A DNA stretch of 64,000 nucleotides from positions 17,963,099 through 18,027,098 of the forward strand of contig CM075852.1 in assembly GCA_037975125.1 (NCBI GenBank). The letters are read 5' to 3'. Of this stretch, positions 27,200 to 39,030 are shown piece after piece. Positions within the stretch are counted from its first letter, which is position 1. Each line of letters begins with the position of its first letter. This DNA comes from Latrodectus hesperus. Its lineage: Eukaryota > Arthropoda > Arachnida > Araneae > Theridiidae. A program made the translations under genes and the position numbers. The notes under the pieces are model-generated. The model saw nothing but the letters and a program-made list of their open reading frames with translations, had not been told where the DNA came from and ran no database searches.

Positions 27200-28389
27200 T
27201 TAATATTTCTTTTGACTTTTTTGTATGTTTCTAATAGAAAAAATGGATTGCATTTGTTGCACTGAGAAACTTCCTAGTTCAGCTTTAGAAAACTTTACTT
27301 TGAAAAACAAGTGTTAATGTCGAAGAATATTGCTATATTCAAATTAATTATTATTTACCGATAAAATGATATTGCAATTATAAAACGCGAAAAGAAAATA
27401 GAAAAGCTTAGATTTTTAATAGAAATTTTCCCAGCATCTTAGCTCTTTATCTGGTCTAACGTTTCTTTCCTTTTTATTCCAAGAGTTTAAAAAAATTGTA
27501 AATCTAACATAAAATACTTTTAGTAAGGATTTAACAAACTAAATGAAAAAATTGATGGATGCAGTAATCAAAGTTCCTATTTTTATGATCATATAAATGT
27601 ATCATAAAATGCTAATTTAAACTAATTTACTGTATACTTTTATTTAATTGGTGCGCTTATAAGTGTTAATTTTTTATTCATTATTTAAAAAAAATATTGA
27701 ATGAAATTATCGTGAGAAAATTCTAGAATAATTCAATAAGTTCTAGAATATTCCTTTTATTTTAGAAATATGGAAAAGCTTATTTTGGATTACATTTTTT
27801 ACCTTTTTATTCTACAATATTGACATAAAATTTAGGAGTTCTGATAGATGTTTTGAAATACTCTATTTAGTTTAAATTAGAATAGCAAAATTTAAGTACA
27901 TTTCTTATTTTGAGTGCCAGTTTGCTTCAAGAAGACCAACATATCTTTTAAATTGACTACCAAAGATTTTCCGAGTAAATTTTTATAATTAACAGTATTA
28001 CTAATATTTTTTTCATAACTTTTTATCATTACAGAAATTTTCTATCCAATATTCTGTACTGTTTGTTGTAGCTTTAATCAGCAAAGAATTTTCTATTATT
28101 AAATTTATATTCACTGTAGAAAAAGTTTTCCGATGAATACAATTTCATAAGAAATTTTAAGTGGCATAATGAAAAGCCTGATGGCCTAAGGCTATTTTAA
28201 GGCATTCGACTGCCCACTGTGTAATTTGTCTTCAAAGAGGACTTCTCATGGAAAAAAGGTCATATTCTCGTATCGAAAGTGCTGAAGTATTGAAAACTTC
28301 CAAAATTCACACAATCATTTGTTCATGAAGAAACTAAGCACAAACATCATTGTACAACCACAGCTGGAGTCGAATATATTATCTTTCAA
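27200..28389. other. AT-rich stretch, nothing recognised
   Basis: No gene, RNA or repeat that I can support. Confidence 0.5.
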
Positions 28390-28690
28390 CTTGAAGAACG
28401 CTGTCCTAGGCAGGCACTAGTGTCATAGATAACTTGACCAGACGTCCCGTTTTGAACGGGACTGTCCCTTTTTATAATTACGAGTCCCGGTGTCCCCGAA
28501 ATGGACTGTGGGATGCTAACTTGTCTTGTTTTCAGAAACCGCGCGAAAATTTGAGTAGGAGACGGCCGGCCACCACCCTGCTTGCCGCCGCCATGTGACG
28601 CCCGCTCCAACCGGACGCGAGCTAGCGGTGTACGACAGGGCTACAATAAAATCTGCTGCAGATGGGCTACTCGTAGATAACGAAAGCGTT
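28390..28690. repeat. CpG- and GC-rich island, probably a repeat fragment
   Basis: Stands out from its AT-rich flanks. It contains the palindrome GTCCCGTTTTGAACGGGAC at 28445-28463, then GAGTCCCGGTGTCCCCG, and a CpG-rich part (28540-28640). Repeated GTCCC motifs of this kind occur at the ends of some hAT-type transposons, but I cannot identify the element. Both strands carry short open frames without recognisable domains. Confidence 0.4.
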
Positions 28691-28702
28691 ATTGTGAATA
28701 TA

Positions 28703-30100
28703 CACTACTGGCCATTAAAATTGCTACACCAAGAAGGAATGCAAGTAACAGAACGATATTTATTGGACACATACATTATAGTGGAAAGAACAAGTGATTA
28801 GATTTACAGGAAAATACTATGTATAGATCTTGAGAAATCAGTACAAAGAGCAGCCACCTGTGGCTGCAATAATAGCATTTATCCGCCTAGGCATGGAGTC
28901 AAACAGAGATTGTATGGCATGTACGGGGATCTCAGTCCATGCAGCTTCAACACTATGCCACAATTCATCGACTGTAGTGGATGGTGAGTGATGGCATGCC
29001 AATCGCTCGGCAACCATTGACCACACGTTCTCAATTGGTGACAGATCAGGAGAACGTGCTGTCCAGGGTAAAAGTTGAACCTGTTCTGTATCAAGGAAGT
29101 TTAGAACAGTACGGGCAACATGCGGTCGTGCATTATCCTGTTGAAACAAAGCATTAGGGAGCCCTCGAAGATAGGGCAGAGCCACGGGCCTTAACACATC
29201 GGAAATGTAACGCTTGCTGTTCAATGTGCGGGTAATGCGAACAAGAGGTGATCGAGACGTGTATCCAATGGCACCCCATACCATCACTCAAGCAGATGGG
29301 TCAGTATGGCGATGTCCAATGCAAGCTGGCAATGCGCGTTTTCCACGATGACTCCAAACACAGAGGCGGCCATCATGGTCCTGTATACAGAACCCAGATT
29401 CATCTGTAAAGATAACGTGATGCCATTCCCGCGTCCAGGTTCGTCGTTGGTCACACCATTGAAAGCGGTCCTGTCTGTAACGCAGCGTTAATGGTAGCCG
29501 AAGCCATGGTCGCCTTGCAGACAATCCATCCTGCTGCAAACGTCGTCGAACTGTTCGAGCAGAAACTTGTTGCCTTGCAAATAACTCCATTTCTCGACTC
29601 AGGGTTCGTGACGTGGCTGTACGATTCCTTGTGACCATGCGGATAAGATGTCTGTCTTCTCTGCTGTTAGTGATGGGGGGTCGCTGAGATCCTGCATGAC
29701 GTTCCGTATGATTGTCCTGAACCCATCGATTCCATATTCTGCTAACAGTCATGGGATCTCGACTGCAATATTGCGATACGATAAACCGCAATCCCGGTAG
29801 GCTATAATCCTTCCTCGATCAAAGTCAGACACGTGCTGATAGGCATTTTTTCTTCTTACACGAGGCATTACAACAACATTCTTTGCCGAAAACAACGTTG
29901 AGACGGAAATTGAGTATGAAAAAACTGCTGTCAAATCTCTGGTTTTAAACACATTTTAGATGTCGCTACTATCGCCTGCTTTGTATGAATGCGCTGAAAA
30001 TCAATTTATTTGCATATCGCAGCAAGTTCTACCTGTCATGCAAATTTCACGTGTGTGGTGTGACGCTTTCCTGGTGTAGCAATTTTAATGGCCAGTAGTG
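28703..30100 (-). mobile_element. Tc1-like DNA transposon, best preserved copy
   Basis: Ends CACTACTGGCCATTAAAATT at both sides as inverted repeats. TA at 28701-28702 on the left; the right flank is TT (30101-30102), so the target duplication has one change. 1398 bp. Confidence 0.92.
28838..29868 (-). pseudogene. Tc1-like transposase (DD34E), two lesions only
   Basis: Starts MPRVRRKNAYQHVSDFDRGR (ATG at 29866-29868). The first HTH is cut by a 10-bp deletion near 29760 (the sister copies have GACGCGAG-type bases there), which shifts the frame. The second HTH is SARTVRRRLQQDGLSARRP. The first Asp lies in VIFTDESGF, the second in FQQDNARPHVA, and the Glu in SPDLSPIENVW, 34 residues after the second Asp. 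A TGA at 29288-29290 replaces a Gly codon (GGA in the copy at 23542). The protein ends GGCSLY with a stop at 28838-28840. About 347 codons without the lesions. The active-site residues are all present, so this is a young copy. Confidence 0.92.
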
Positions 30101-30221
30101 TTTATTCATTTTCTTATATTTATACGATTCGAGTTACATTCCACTCCGAATTGATGTTCTACAATCATAGTCGATGCACTATTACAGATTTACAGTCGCC
30201 TTGGTTTCCCTAGGGAACTAC

Positions 30222-30690
30222 AAACTGACCACCAAACATGTCTTTTGTGAGTGTGTTTACATCAGAATTTTGGGACACATTTGAAGTTCGAGGTGTGAGA
30301 AGTACTGTCCGACATCCTGAAAGCAATTCAGTGGAAAGAATGCATCGAACTTTGAAGCAAATACTTCGAGTGCTTTGTTTAAAATCTGGGGAGAACTGAG
30401 AGAAAGTCTTACCACATGCACTCTTTGTGTCGAGAACAGTGACACATGATAATACTGGTTACTGTTCAGCTGAGCTTGTTCATGCCCGGAACTTGAGGAC
30501 TGTACTGATACTATTATATGAGAGCTTAATAGAGCCGAAGAAAAAAGTTGTTTCATATGTTTTTGAACTTTTAAATCATATGAAGCAGTGTCAGTATAAG
30601 AAAAACACACACATGAAACATTTGTTAATAACGTTCATGGTGGCGGAAATATCGTATGTTAATCCAAACGTGAAATTGATCCAAACATAA
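30222..30690 (+). pseudogene. Ty3/Gypsy-type integrase core, fragment
   Basis: One frame reads FVSVFTSEFWDTFEVRGVR, HPESNSVERMHRTLKQILR, then a TGA (Trp in relatives) after KSGEN at about 30400, then EKVLPHALFVSRTVTHDNTG and ELVHARNLRTVLILLYESLI. This is the second half of the DDE integrase core of LTR retrotransposons. The Glu of SVERMH (30334-30336) is the catalytic Glu; the Asp usually found just before the F.S..F segment is not visible. Neither the reverse transcriptase nor an LTR lies nearby. It begins some 120 bp after the Tc1 element at 28703 and is older debris. Confidence 0.8.
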
Positions 30691-31965
30691 AAACAAAACG
30701 TTTTATTGGCTCAACAATTGAATTTTATCTAGTGTTTTCATATGAAATGATGATTCTTTATTCTTCCTAATTCTTTTTCTATAAATATGTTTCTTTAAAA
30801 AGTTTTTAGTACAATCGAAAAGCTCGATTGTAGATATTTGAAATATTATACTCGGTTTTTTTTAAGCTTTTAAATAATACAGAAATTCATAATTACGTTA
30901 TTAACAAAATACACAGCATTAATTTCAATCGATGTAATTTCAATCAATACATTTCAATTAATGCAATTTGAATAAAAATATTTGACAAAATAGTTTCATT
31001 TGACTAATATTAAATATGAGATTTTATGTAACTCGTTGAATTATCTCTTTACCAGAAATATTTAAATTATTTTGTGCAAACTAAATATTTTCGTACAGCA
31101 AAGAGAACTAACAAACACAAAGTATAAGTAATGTAACTTATGATAGTTAGAAATTATAATTTATACAATAAATACAAGACATTTAAATAATTTTAATTTT
31201 TAGTTCCGTTTTTCAAAATTGGAAATTACACTTTAATTTTTGTAAATCTAATATCTACGATGATAAATAGCATAAAGTCTTTTCATTACTCAACTTTGAA
31301 GAAAAGAACATTTTCTAAATTTAGCCTGCAATTAATGATATGTTATTATTTTTTGTATATTATATAGAGATTTTTAAATTATATCTTCAAAAATATGGCT
31401 AATTTGCATTTTTGGAAAAATAAAAAATGTTTTATAGATTTATTTGTGAAAACGCTCAATTTTTTTAATTTACACAAACTTGATGCTATAATATTTAAGA
31501 AGCTGGTTTCTTATAGGTATTTGAATTATTTGTTTTCTTTGATTATTTTTATTAAAAATATGACAACCTTTTTCCTCTAATATGTATTTACGATGTAAAA
31601 TTTGTCTAGTTTTTTTGACTTAAGTACTTTAAGGTTGGAGAAATCTAATATGAGCCTGCTATTTAACTTACTAACAATTTTACTTCGAATAGTGTTTGTT
31701 TTAGTGTAAAAATAAGCCATATTGTTAATAACATCATACAGTTAAATAGGTGAGCGTTAGTCTGTGTGCTGAGATTAGGTATTTACATGTACAATGAGTG
31801 TTCGTAAACTATTTAAGGAAGGAACGAGGTAAGTAAGGTAAATACTATGATGGAGTTTTACGAAGGTAAGTTTCACAGACTTATTGTACCAAAAGTAGAT
31901 GGTTAGTGTTATATTTCATTAAAAGTTAAGAAATACTAATATTTTTCCAGTTCATGAGTACCTTA
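30691..31965. other. AT-rich stretch, nothing recognised
   Basis: No gene, RNA or repeat that I can support. Confidence 0.5.
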
Positions 31966-31976
31966 AGTATGCTTTT

Positions 31977-32320
31977 GTTGCTGTTGTTGTTACTTATCTC
32001 AGGTTGTCTAGCTAGGCTAGACAACCTCCATAAAACCAAAAATATCTAAAATGTCCAAAAAAATTCATGGTAAAGAGTAAGTGAGCATCTTCAAGAACCC
32101 GAAGGTCTGGGGCACCGGAGGTTGAAGTCCCCCAAAAGCCAACCGCTCCTAACATGGAGAACAGACGCTGTAGAAGCCGCTCACTCTGAGACAGACCCAT
32201 CATGCTAGTTTTGGTCCACCCCGGGTATTTCATTTTCCCGGTACCACCCATAACTGGGAAGCATTCCCCTATCCGCCACCTGGGGAGGCGCCCGATGGTG
32301 GACTAGCAACCACACACGGG
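31977..32320 (-). mobile_element. retroposon with unrecognised head and (AAC)n-type tail
   Basis: Flanked by AGTATGCTTTT (31966-31976) and AGTATGATTTT (32321-32331), an 11-bp target-site duplication with one mismatch. On the minus strand the body starts GTTGCTAGTCCACCATCGGG and is GC-rich (GGCGCCTCCCCAGGTGGCGG). It ends with a perfect 12-bp stem around TAG (32001-32012 and 32016-32027), then ATAAGTAACAACAACAGC. The tail matches other SINEs here, but I find no convincing tRNA, 5S or 7SL head. Frames across it carry no known domain. It may be a SINE of unknown origin or a truncated LINE-driven copy of a longer RNA. Confidence 0.8.
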
Positions 32321-32331
32321 AGTATGATTTT

Positions 32332-32544
32332 GAATTTGATATTACAATTGATATTGAATTTGATATTGAATTGATATTGAATTTATATCAATTTGGTATT
32401 GAATTGATATCGATTTGATATTGAATTGATATTGATTTGATATTGAATTGATATTGAATCGATATTTATTTGATATTGAATTGATATTGATTTGATATTG
32501 AATTGATATTGATTTGATATTGAATTGATTTTGATTTGATGTTG
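32332..32544. repeat. minisatellite of about 11 bp (GATATTGAATT)n
   Basis: Repeats of GATATTGAATT and GATATTGATTT alternate for some 200 bp, starting directly at the right-hand target-site duplication of the retroposon. Confidence 0.9.
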
Positions 32545-32703
32545 CTCATCTTGATTTTTTTTATTATTCATCCTTAGCAAGAAACAATTTACATTATTAT
32601 AATTTTATCAAAAGTATGCTTTTGAATTTAAAAATTTACATCAAATTTATAATAATGTAAAATGTTTCTTGCTAAGGATAAATAATAAAAAAATCCTGAT
32701 GAG
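32545..32703. repeat. long imperfect inverted repeat, about 60-bp arms
   Basis: 32545-32605 (CTCATCTTGATTTTT ... CCTTAGCAAGAAACA) pairs with 32641-32703 (... TTTCTTGCTAAGGATAAATA ... ATCCTGATGAG), with a few mismatches and a loop of about 35 bp. It could be a small foldback element; no target duplication was found. Confidence 0.8.
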
Positions 32704-32705
32704 TG

Positions 32706-33772
32706 TAATATCTTCAATAATTTCAACTAAATGTTAAAACTAAAAAAATATATATTACATTTATAATCCATGTTAAAAGCTATACATAAAAAATTCAATA
32801 GATGTACATCAGAAACAAGCTACTGAAGTATAAGCATTCATTTAAATAACGAAAAACAAACTGTTTTTTGGCTTAATAGTTTTAACAAACTGCTTTTTGG
32901 CTTTTAGATAATGTTTTTAAGGGCTATATATAGGTTGTTAGTTAATAAAATTAGTTGTAAATATTAATGTTAAAAAATAATTTTTAAAATCTATTTATTT
33001 TGTTTGAATGTTAAGAAAAATACTCAGATAATGATATAACACGTAAAATGTTGATAGATAAACAAGAAAGAACATTTGTATTTAGAGGCATTCAAAAAAG
33101 TCAGCAAAAAATCTTCATTGGTTGAATTGCATATCATTTTTCAACATTTTTAAAAACTAGAAAATATTTTTGTGCTTACAAAGAAATCATTTTCGGAGTT
33201 GAGATCTTTCCTTTATGAGACTGATAACTTAAAGTGAGGAAATATTCTGAAGGGTAATTTTTCTCTCGTATTGTTCTTAAGTTTCTTTATATTTTTAAAA
33301 TTTGTTTTTACAAATAATATTATAGGCGTTCGCTATTAGCAAATCAAAATTATTTGCGGAGAAAACTGATTTTTTTTCATCCTGTCCACTTTTTGGAAAG
33401 CAGTTTAGATGCACATATAAATCATTAAATGCAAATTATCATATCTATTAAATCAAAAACAAAACACATACAGAAAAGTGCAGCATATTTTAAAATAACC
33501 CTGGTTAATGAGTCAATTTCTTTTCTCAAAAAAATTAATGAAAGATAATTTTTTATAGTGAAAAAAATTATATATTCTTAAAATTCTTCCTGCCCCCTGG
33601 TGATTCAAAATGAAATTATCGGTAACAATAACAATTGGAGTCGAACTTAAAACTAATTATGCTTAAAATAACGAATTACATGAAACATATTTATATTTGT
33701 GGGAATATATTGTAATCCAATGGAAGGTAGAAAATTGTTACTAATGTAAACATGCTTAAAGTCCAGGCCAAG

Positions 33773-33776
<4 letters not shown>
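32706..33776. other. AT-rich stretch, nothing recognised
   Basis: No gene, RNA or repeat that I can support. Confidence 0.5.
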
Positions 33777-35030
<1,254 letters not shown>

Positions 35031-35065
35031 TACAAAGAGTAAATATCAATCAATATTCAAAGAAA

Positions 35066-35300
35066 AAAACAAACACAGCTTCGTCAGACTGTTCCTGGCA
35101 CCAACCGTCTCCTTACTCACCCTCCCCATCAGAGGCTCTTCAAATCTCAAGTGCTGACTATGAGACATTACAAAGTTCAACCATAGGATAAGATCATCTA
35201 TGTGGCTTAGCATTTTTAAGCGTAGAACGAGGAAAATTAGAAGTGATCGACACTGATGTAGTAATTGATGTATTTGCTTCATCAAAAATAAGGGAAATGT
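35066..35300 (+). pseudogene. possible hAT-type transposase C-terminus
   Basis: A frame starting in TNTASSDCSWHQPSPYSPSP runs through one TAA at about 35189 and continues HLCGLAFLSVERGKLEV, DTDVVIDVFASSKIREM, then stops. The second part resembles the end of ZMYM1/hAT-like transposases (LALLSI.......DVIDxFAxxKxR). The match is short and from memory. No upstream dimerisation region is recognisable, so this is tentative; alternatives are an exon of an unknown gene or chance. Confidence 0.35.
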
Positions 35301-36490
35301 AAGCAGTATTATCAGTTTTCAGATTATTAAATTGTGATTAATAAGTACATTTATTCTTATAACTGTAACACACACACACACTTTTTTCCTCTCTACCTTA
35401 AAGGTATTGCCTGGTTCTTTAAAATAATCTATGTATTTAAAAGTGGGGACTTCATTATTTTGTTATCTGTATTGTATTCTTTTATAATGAGTTTTACCTG
35501 CACATTATATAACTTCTTATTTGGAATGAATTTCTGCGGTATTATGACAAAATGACAGAATTATAATAAATTAAATAAGAAGTTACTTATACAGATTCAC
35601 TTTTTTACGAGATCCTTAAATAGTTAAGTCTGTGCATTCGCTTTTAAATATAACGAATTTAATCACTGAAAAAGAGTAATCAGACCTGCGACTACAAGGT
35701 TATTTGCAATAATTTCATCCAATCTGATCTGTCTAGTTTTGAATCTAAATTTTGCAGCAACCTTATGTCCCATTAATTTTTTTATGTATGTGCGTATGTA
35801 CAAAATATTCTTTTGAATTTAACTAATGTAAAAAGTTGTATGCATTGGAATTAAAGAAGTATGGCCTTAAATATCCGGTAAATGGAAAAAAATCTTGCAA
35901 ATAAAATTAAAACTACAGTAGCACTTTTTTCCATGAGGTGGCTAAATTTATAACTTTGTATTCTAATACGAAGTCCAAATTCCTTCTCAAAATTTGTAGT
36001 TTTCACAATTACGATTAGTATGTAGCATAATTACAGTTTTGAAAATATTATGCGGATATGGTAAATTAGGGGCTTATATTCTAGATTTAACTATCGCGTG
36101 GAAAAATTTACGATTGAAGTTTTAGAATTTAATTACAATCATGGTTTCTTCACGGTATCAGATTTTCTTTTGTATGTATTTCGGTAATGATGTAAAACTC
36201 TGTCAATCAAGAAAATTGTTGAAAATTTTCTAAATTCACATCAGATTGTTCCATCTTGTTGCTAAGTGTATATGTAACGAGAACTGGAACAAAAAGTTAA
36301 TTCTTAAAAAACATTGAAATGAATATTTTAGAACGTATGATTAAAAATGCTTGTATCAGAATTTGCTACCTAAAATAACTAAACACAAATATTAAATTCA
36401 TAATTTTAACAGCAAAAAGGTTATTTAAATGGAAAACCAGAGAAGAACAACTATATAATTAGCAGCCAAAACAATGACTTTCACTTCTGT
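35301..36490. other. AT-rich stretch, nothing recognised
   Basis: No gene, RNA or repeat that I can support. Confidence 0.5.
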
Positions 36491-36503
36491 CTTAGGTTGG
36501 CAC

Positions 36504-36685
36504 GGCCGAGCTGGCAGCCGAATGGTTAGCGCTCTTGCCTTCGGTTCAACAGTTCGTGGGTTCGAATCCCACCTTGGGCATGGATGTTTGTAGTGGTTCG
36601 GAATCCACTTTAAACCGTAAGCCCCGGTCTAATTAGCCTTCGTGTGCAAAAAATGACCGTTGAGCTACAAAGAAACCAAACCAAA
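36504..36685 (+). mobile_element. tRNA-derived SINE, family A, intact copy
   Basis: 182 bp. Head GCCGAGCTGGCAGCCGAATG with box A-like AATGGTTAGCGCTCTTGCC and box B GTGGGTTCGAATCCCACC. The body has GTAGTGGTTCGGAATCCACT and ends TGACCGTTGAGC followed by an AAACC-rich tail. Flanked by CTTAGGTTGGCAC (36491-36503) and CTTAGGTTGCCAC (36686-36698), a 13-bp target-site duplication with one mismatch, which defines the ends. There is no acceptor-stem pairing, so it is not a working tRNA gene. Confidence 0.95.
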
Positions 36686-36698
36686 CTTAGGTTGCCAC

Positions 36699-38440
36699 AA
36701 AAAGTTAATCAGTTTTTTTTTTTTTGCATAAAAATCGAAAAAAAAAATTTTCTCTCTTTCTCACTTGTCAACTGAACTTTTTTTTAAAGAAAAGAGAAAT
36801 GATTTATGAAAGAAACAACCCTGTATATGTGGTATATAATTTCCTATTAGTGGTCCAAAATTGTGCTTGTTTCGCACCATGTACTCTTCCTATGTGGGGT
36901 TTTTTCAACGAGTTTTTAACTGAATTACAAAAAGTTTTCTGAACCATATAATTGTAGTGGAACTCGATTTTCATATTTTGCCTACAAAATTTAATTTGAC
37001 TGAGACTTGCTGTTGAAGTATCATTGATAAGAGCGGGTATATCAAAAAACTTCACAACAATTAGCTAAATATAAAATAAAGTGATTATTATTCAGTTAAT
37101 CACTTAGCATAATTAAATTGATTCTGTAAAAAAAAGGAAAATAAAATAAGTGTCACTCAGTGTCAAAATATAGTTTTTTAAAAAACAATTTCAATGGAAC
37201 TCTTTATAAAAAGAATGGAATCAAAAATATTTTCTCACAAAAACTTTTAAATTTAAAAGTGCATATAGCAAATTGTAAAAGAAATAAATAATTTATGACA
37301 TCATTTAAGAAAAATAAAATATCGTAGAATTTTTTCATTTAAGCCCTGTTTTGATATATTAAAATTGTGAAAATCATCTGCTTACAAAGAACAAATTATA
37401 TTATGCACTTGCGATTTATTTTAATTATGAGTGTAGTCATAACAAGCAATTTCTAATTTGTGTGACTTTGAAATAATATTACTAAAAAATGATTGGTTGA
37501 GATCGTCGTATATATGAAATGCTTGAGTAATTTTCATACCGAAGTTGCTCATTTGGCTACTTAATACAAAAGTTATTGCTTTGATACTGTTGCGAAAAGT
37601 GTGTCTTATATTATATTAAAATTTTAATTTGTGATTTATCTTATAACATAATTTTTTCATATTAATTTGCTTCTGTGATTTGTGATATTTAATTAAAATT
37701 AAAATTTCTGAATAAAAATTTAAGAGAGCATTAATTTTAATATGTATGATATATTGTCAGAATATTTAAATACTTTTTGCAGTATGTTTCATATTTAAAA
37801 AAGTAATGATAATTAATAAAATAATAAATTAAAAAGGTATAGGTAAAATAACTAGACAGAAATTTAATTCAACTAATATAAAATTTCAGAAATAGAAAGA
37901 AAAGTAAATCAAGTTATTTATAAATTCTTTTTAAATTTTGTATATAATGATTAAAAAAATTCTTATTATAAAATACTTTAAATTTATTCATAAGAAATAT
38001 TTTTATATATGGTTTTTAAGCAATACTTGTTAAATATTCTTTTCATCAATTACATTCTTTTGAATAAAATTGATGGTTCGTCTTAACTTTTTTTGTTAAT
38101 AATTGAAAACATTTTGTTTTACTAATGTTTATTTTATGTGTAGAACACTATCTGCAAGAATAAATTAATTTTGCGACTTAATTGTTTTTAAAGAACATGG
38201 AAATATTTTATTTTAAACTCTGATATTTTTTCTGATACTGATATTTTTTATTTTTAACTTTAATCTTATAGAAATCAATTATTTATTGTAGCTAATTTAA
38301 GATAAGTTTGCTACTAATATGAGAATCATTCATTCATTCATTTAAAAGTATTTTAAAGCAAATTGTTTATATTTAAATGTTTCACTTAAAGCATAAAATT
38401 TGTTTGAAATAACGTGTTTTCAAACACAAATGAATTGTTG
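36699..38440. other. AT-rich stretch, nothing recognised
   Basis: No gene, RNA or repeat that I can support. Confidence 0.5.
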
Positions 38441-38444
38441 TTTT

Positions 38445-38715
38445 GTGCCCACTAGTATTAGCAGCTAGGCTGGCATTATGGGGTGCGCTGCTCCAATTTT
38501 CAGACAAAACTGTAATTTGGATTCCGACTTCCTCTACACACAAATGCAATAGGTACCCGTTTATAGGGTTGACAACCATTCACAAACAACCCATTCATGC
38601 AAGGAATTTACATATATATAGAGAGAGAATGCATATCCGCGGCCGAACCGGGATTCGAACCAAGGAGCTCCCTATCCGCAGTCAGTAGGACGACCACTAT
38701 TCAAGTAGGACGGCA
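38445..38715 (-). mobile_element. tRNA-derived SINE, family B
   Basis: Minus strand: the box B region reads GGTTCGAATCCCGGTTCGGC (38641-38660) and the 3' part holds GCCAGCCTAGCTGC near 38462-38475. The body resembles 53407-53680. It forms the left edge of the segmental duplication, because the following 38720-38852 is a third, partial copy of unit sequence. Confidence 0.85.
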
Positions 38716-38719
38716 TTTG

Positions 38720-38853
38720 AGATGAATTTTCGAGGTAGAATATACTCAGCAACGTATATTGAACAAAAGCCATATTTAAGTAGCAAGTTAGGACACTTTT
38801 TTATTTTTACAACCAGCCTGTGTAGAAAATGCTTAATATATTGTATCCTGGTG
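38720..38853. repeat. partial copy (copy 0) of the duplicated unit
   Basis: GATGAATTTTCGAGGTAGAA to TTGTATCCTGGTG is a diverged copy of 39045-39172 and 41622-41750. It stops abruptly where copy 1 begins (TGTCTCGTGTTCAGTTCCC at 38854). Confidence 0.85.
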
Positions 38854-38859
38854 TGTCTC

Positions 38860-39030
38860 GTGTTCAGTTCCCAAATTATTTATGGTAGGCACAATCATTC
38901 ACAAGCCTTTCATACGAAGAAAGGACAAAGACTGGATAGATAGAGAGAAAGTACATCCATGTCCGAACCGGGATTCGAACCCAGGACCTTCCTATCCGTA
39001 GTCAGGCGCCCTGACCACTAGACAAGTTGC
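38860..39030 (-). mobile_element. tRNA-derived SINE, family B, 3'-truncated (copy 1)
   Basis: Minus strand: TAGTGGTCAGGGCGCCTGAC then box B CTGGGTTCGAATCCCGGTTC (centre near 38970), then the CATGGATGTACTTTCTCTC body. The 3' half with the hairpin and tail is missing; it is replaced by the duplication joint. Confidence 0.85.

Noticed and set aside
30257..30610. Minus-strand 117-codon open frame
   Set aside because: Shadow of the integrase fragment on the plus strand.
36504..36570. tRNA gene candidate (good boxes A and B); also at 62370-62436 and 53600-53680
   Set aside because: The acceptor and anticodon arms do not pair properly and each is embedded in a longer retroposon with target duplications.
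38443..38688. Open frame across 38443-38688, and one at 60183-60494
   Set aside because: Both overlap family B SINEs and have no domain.
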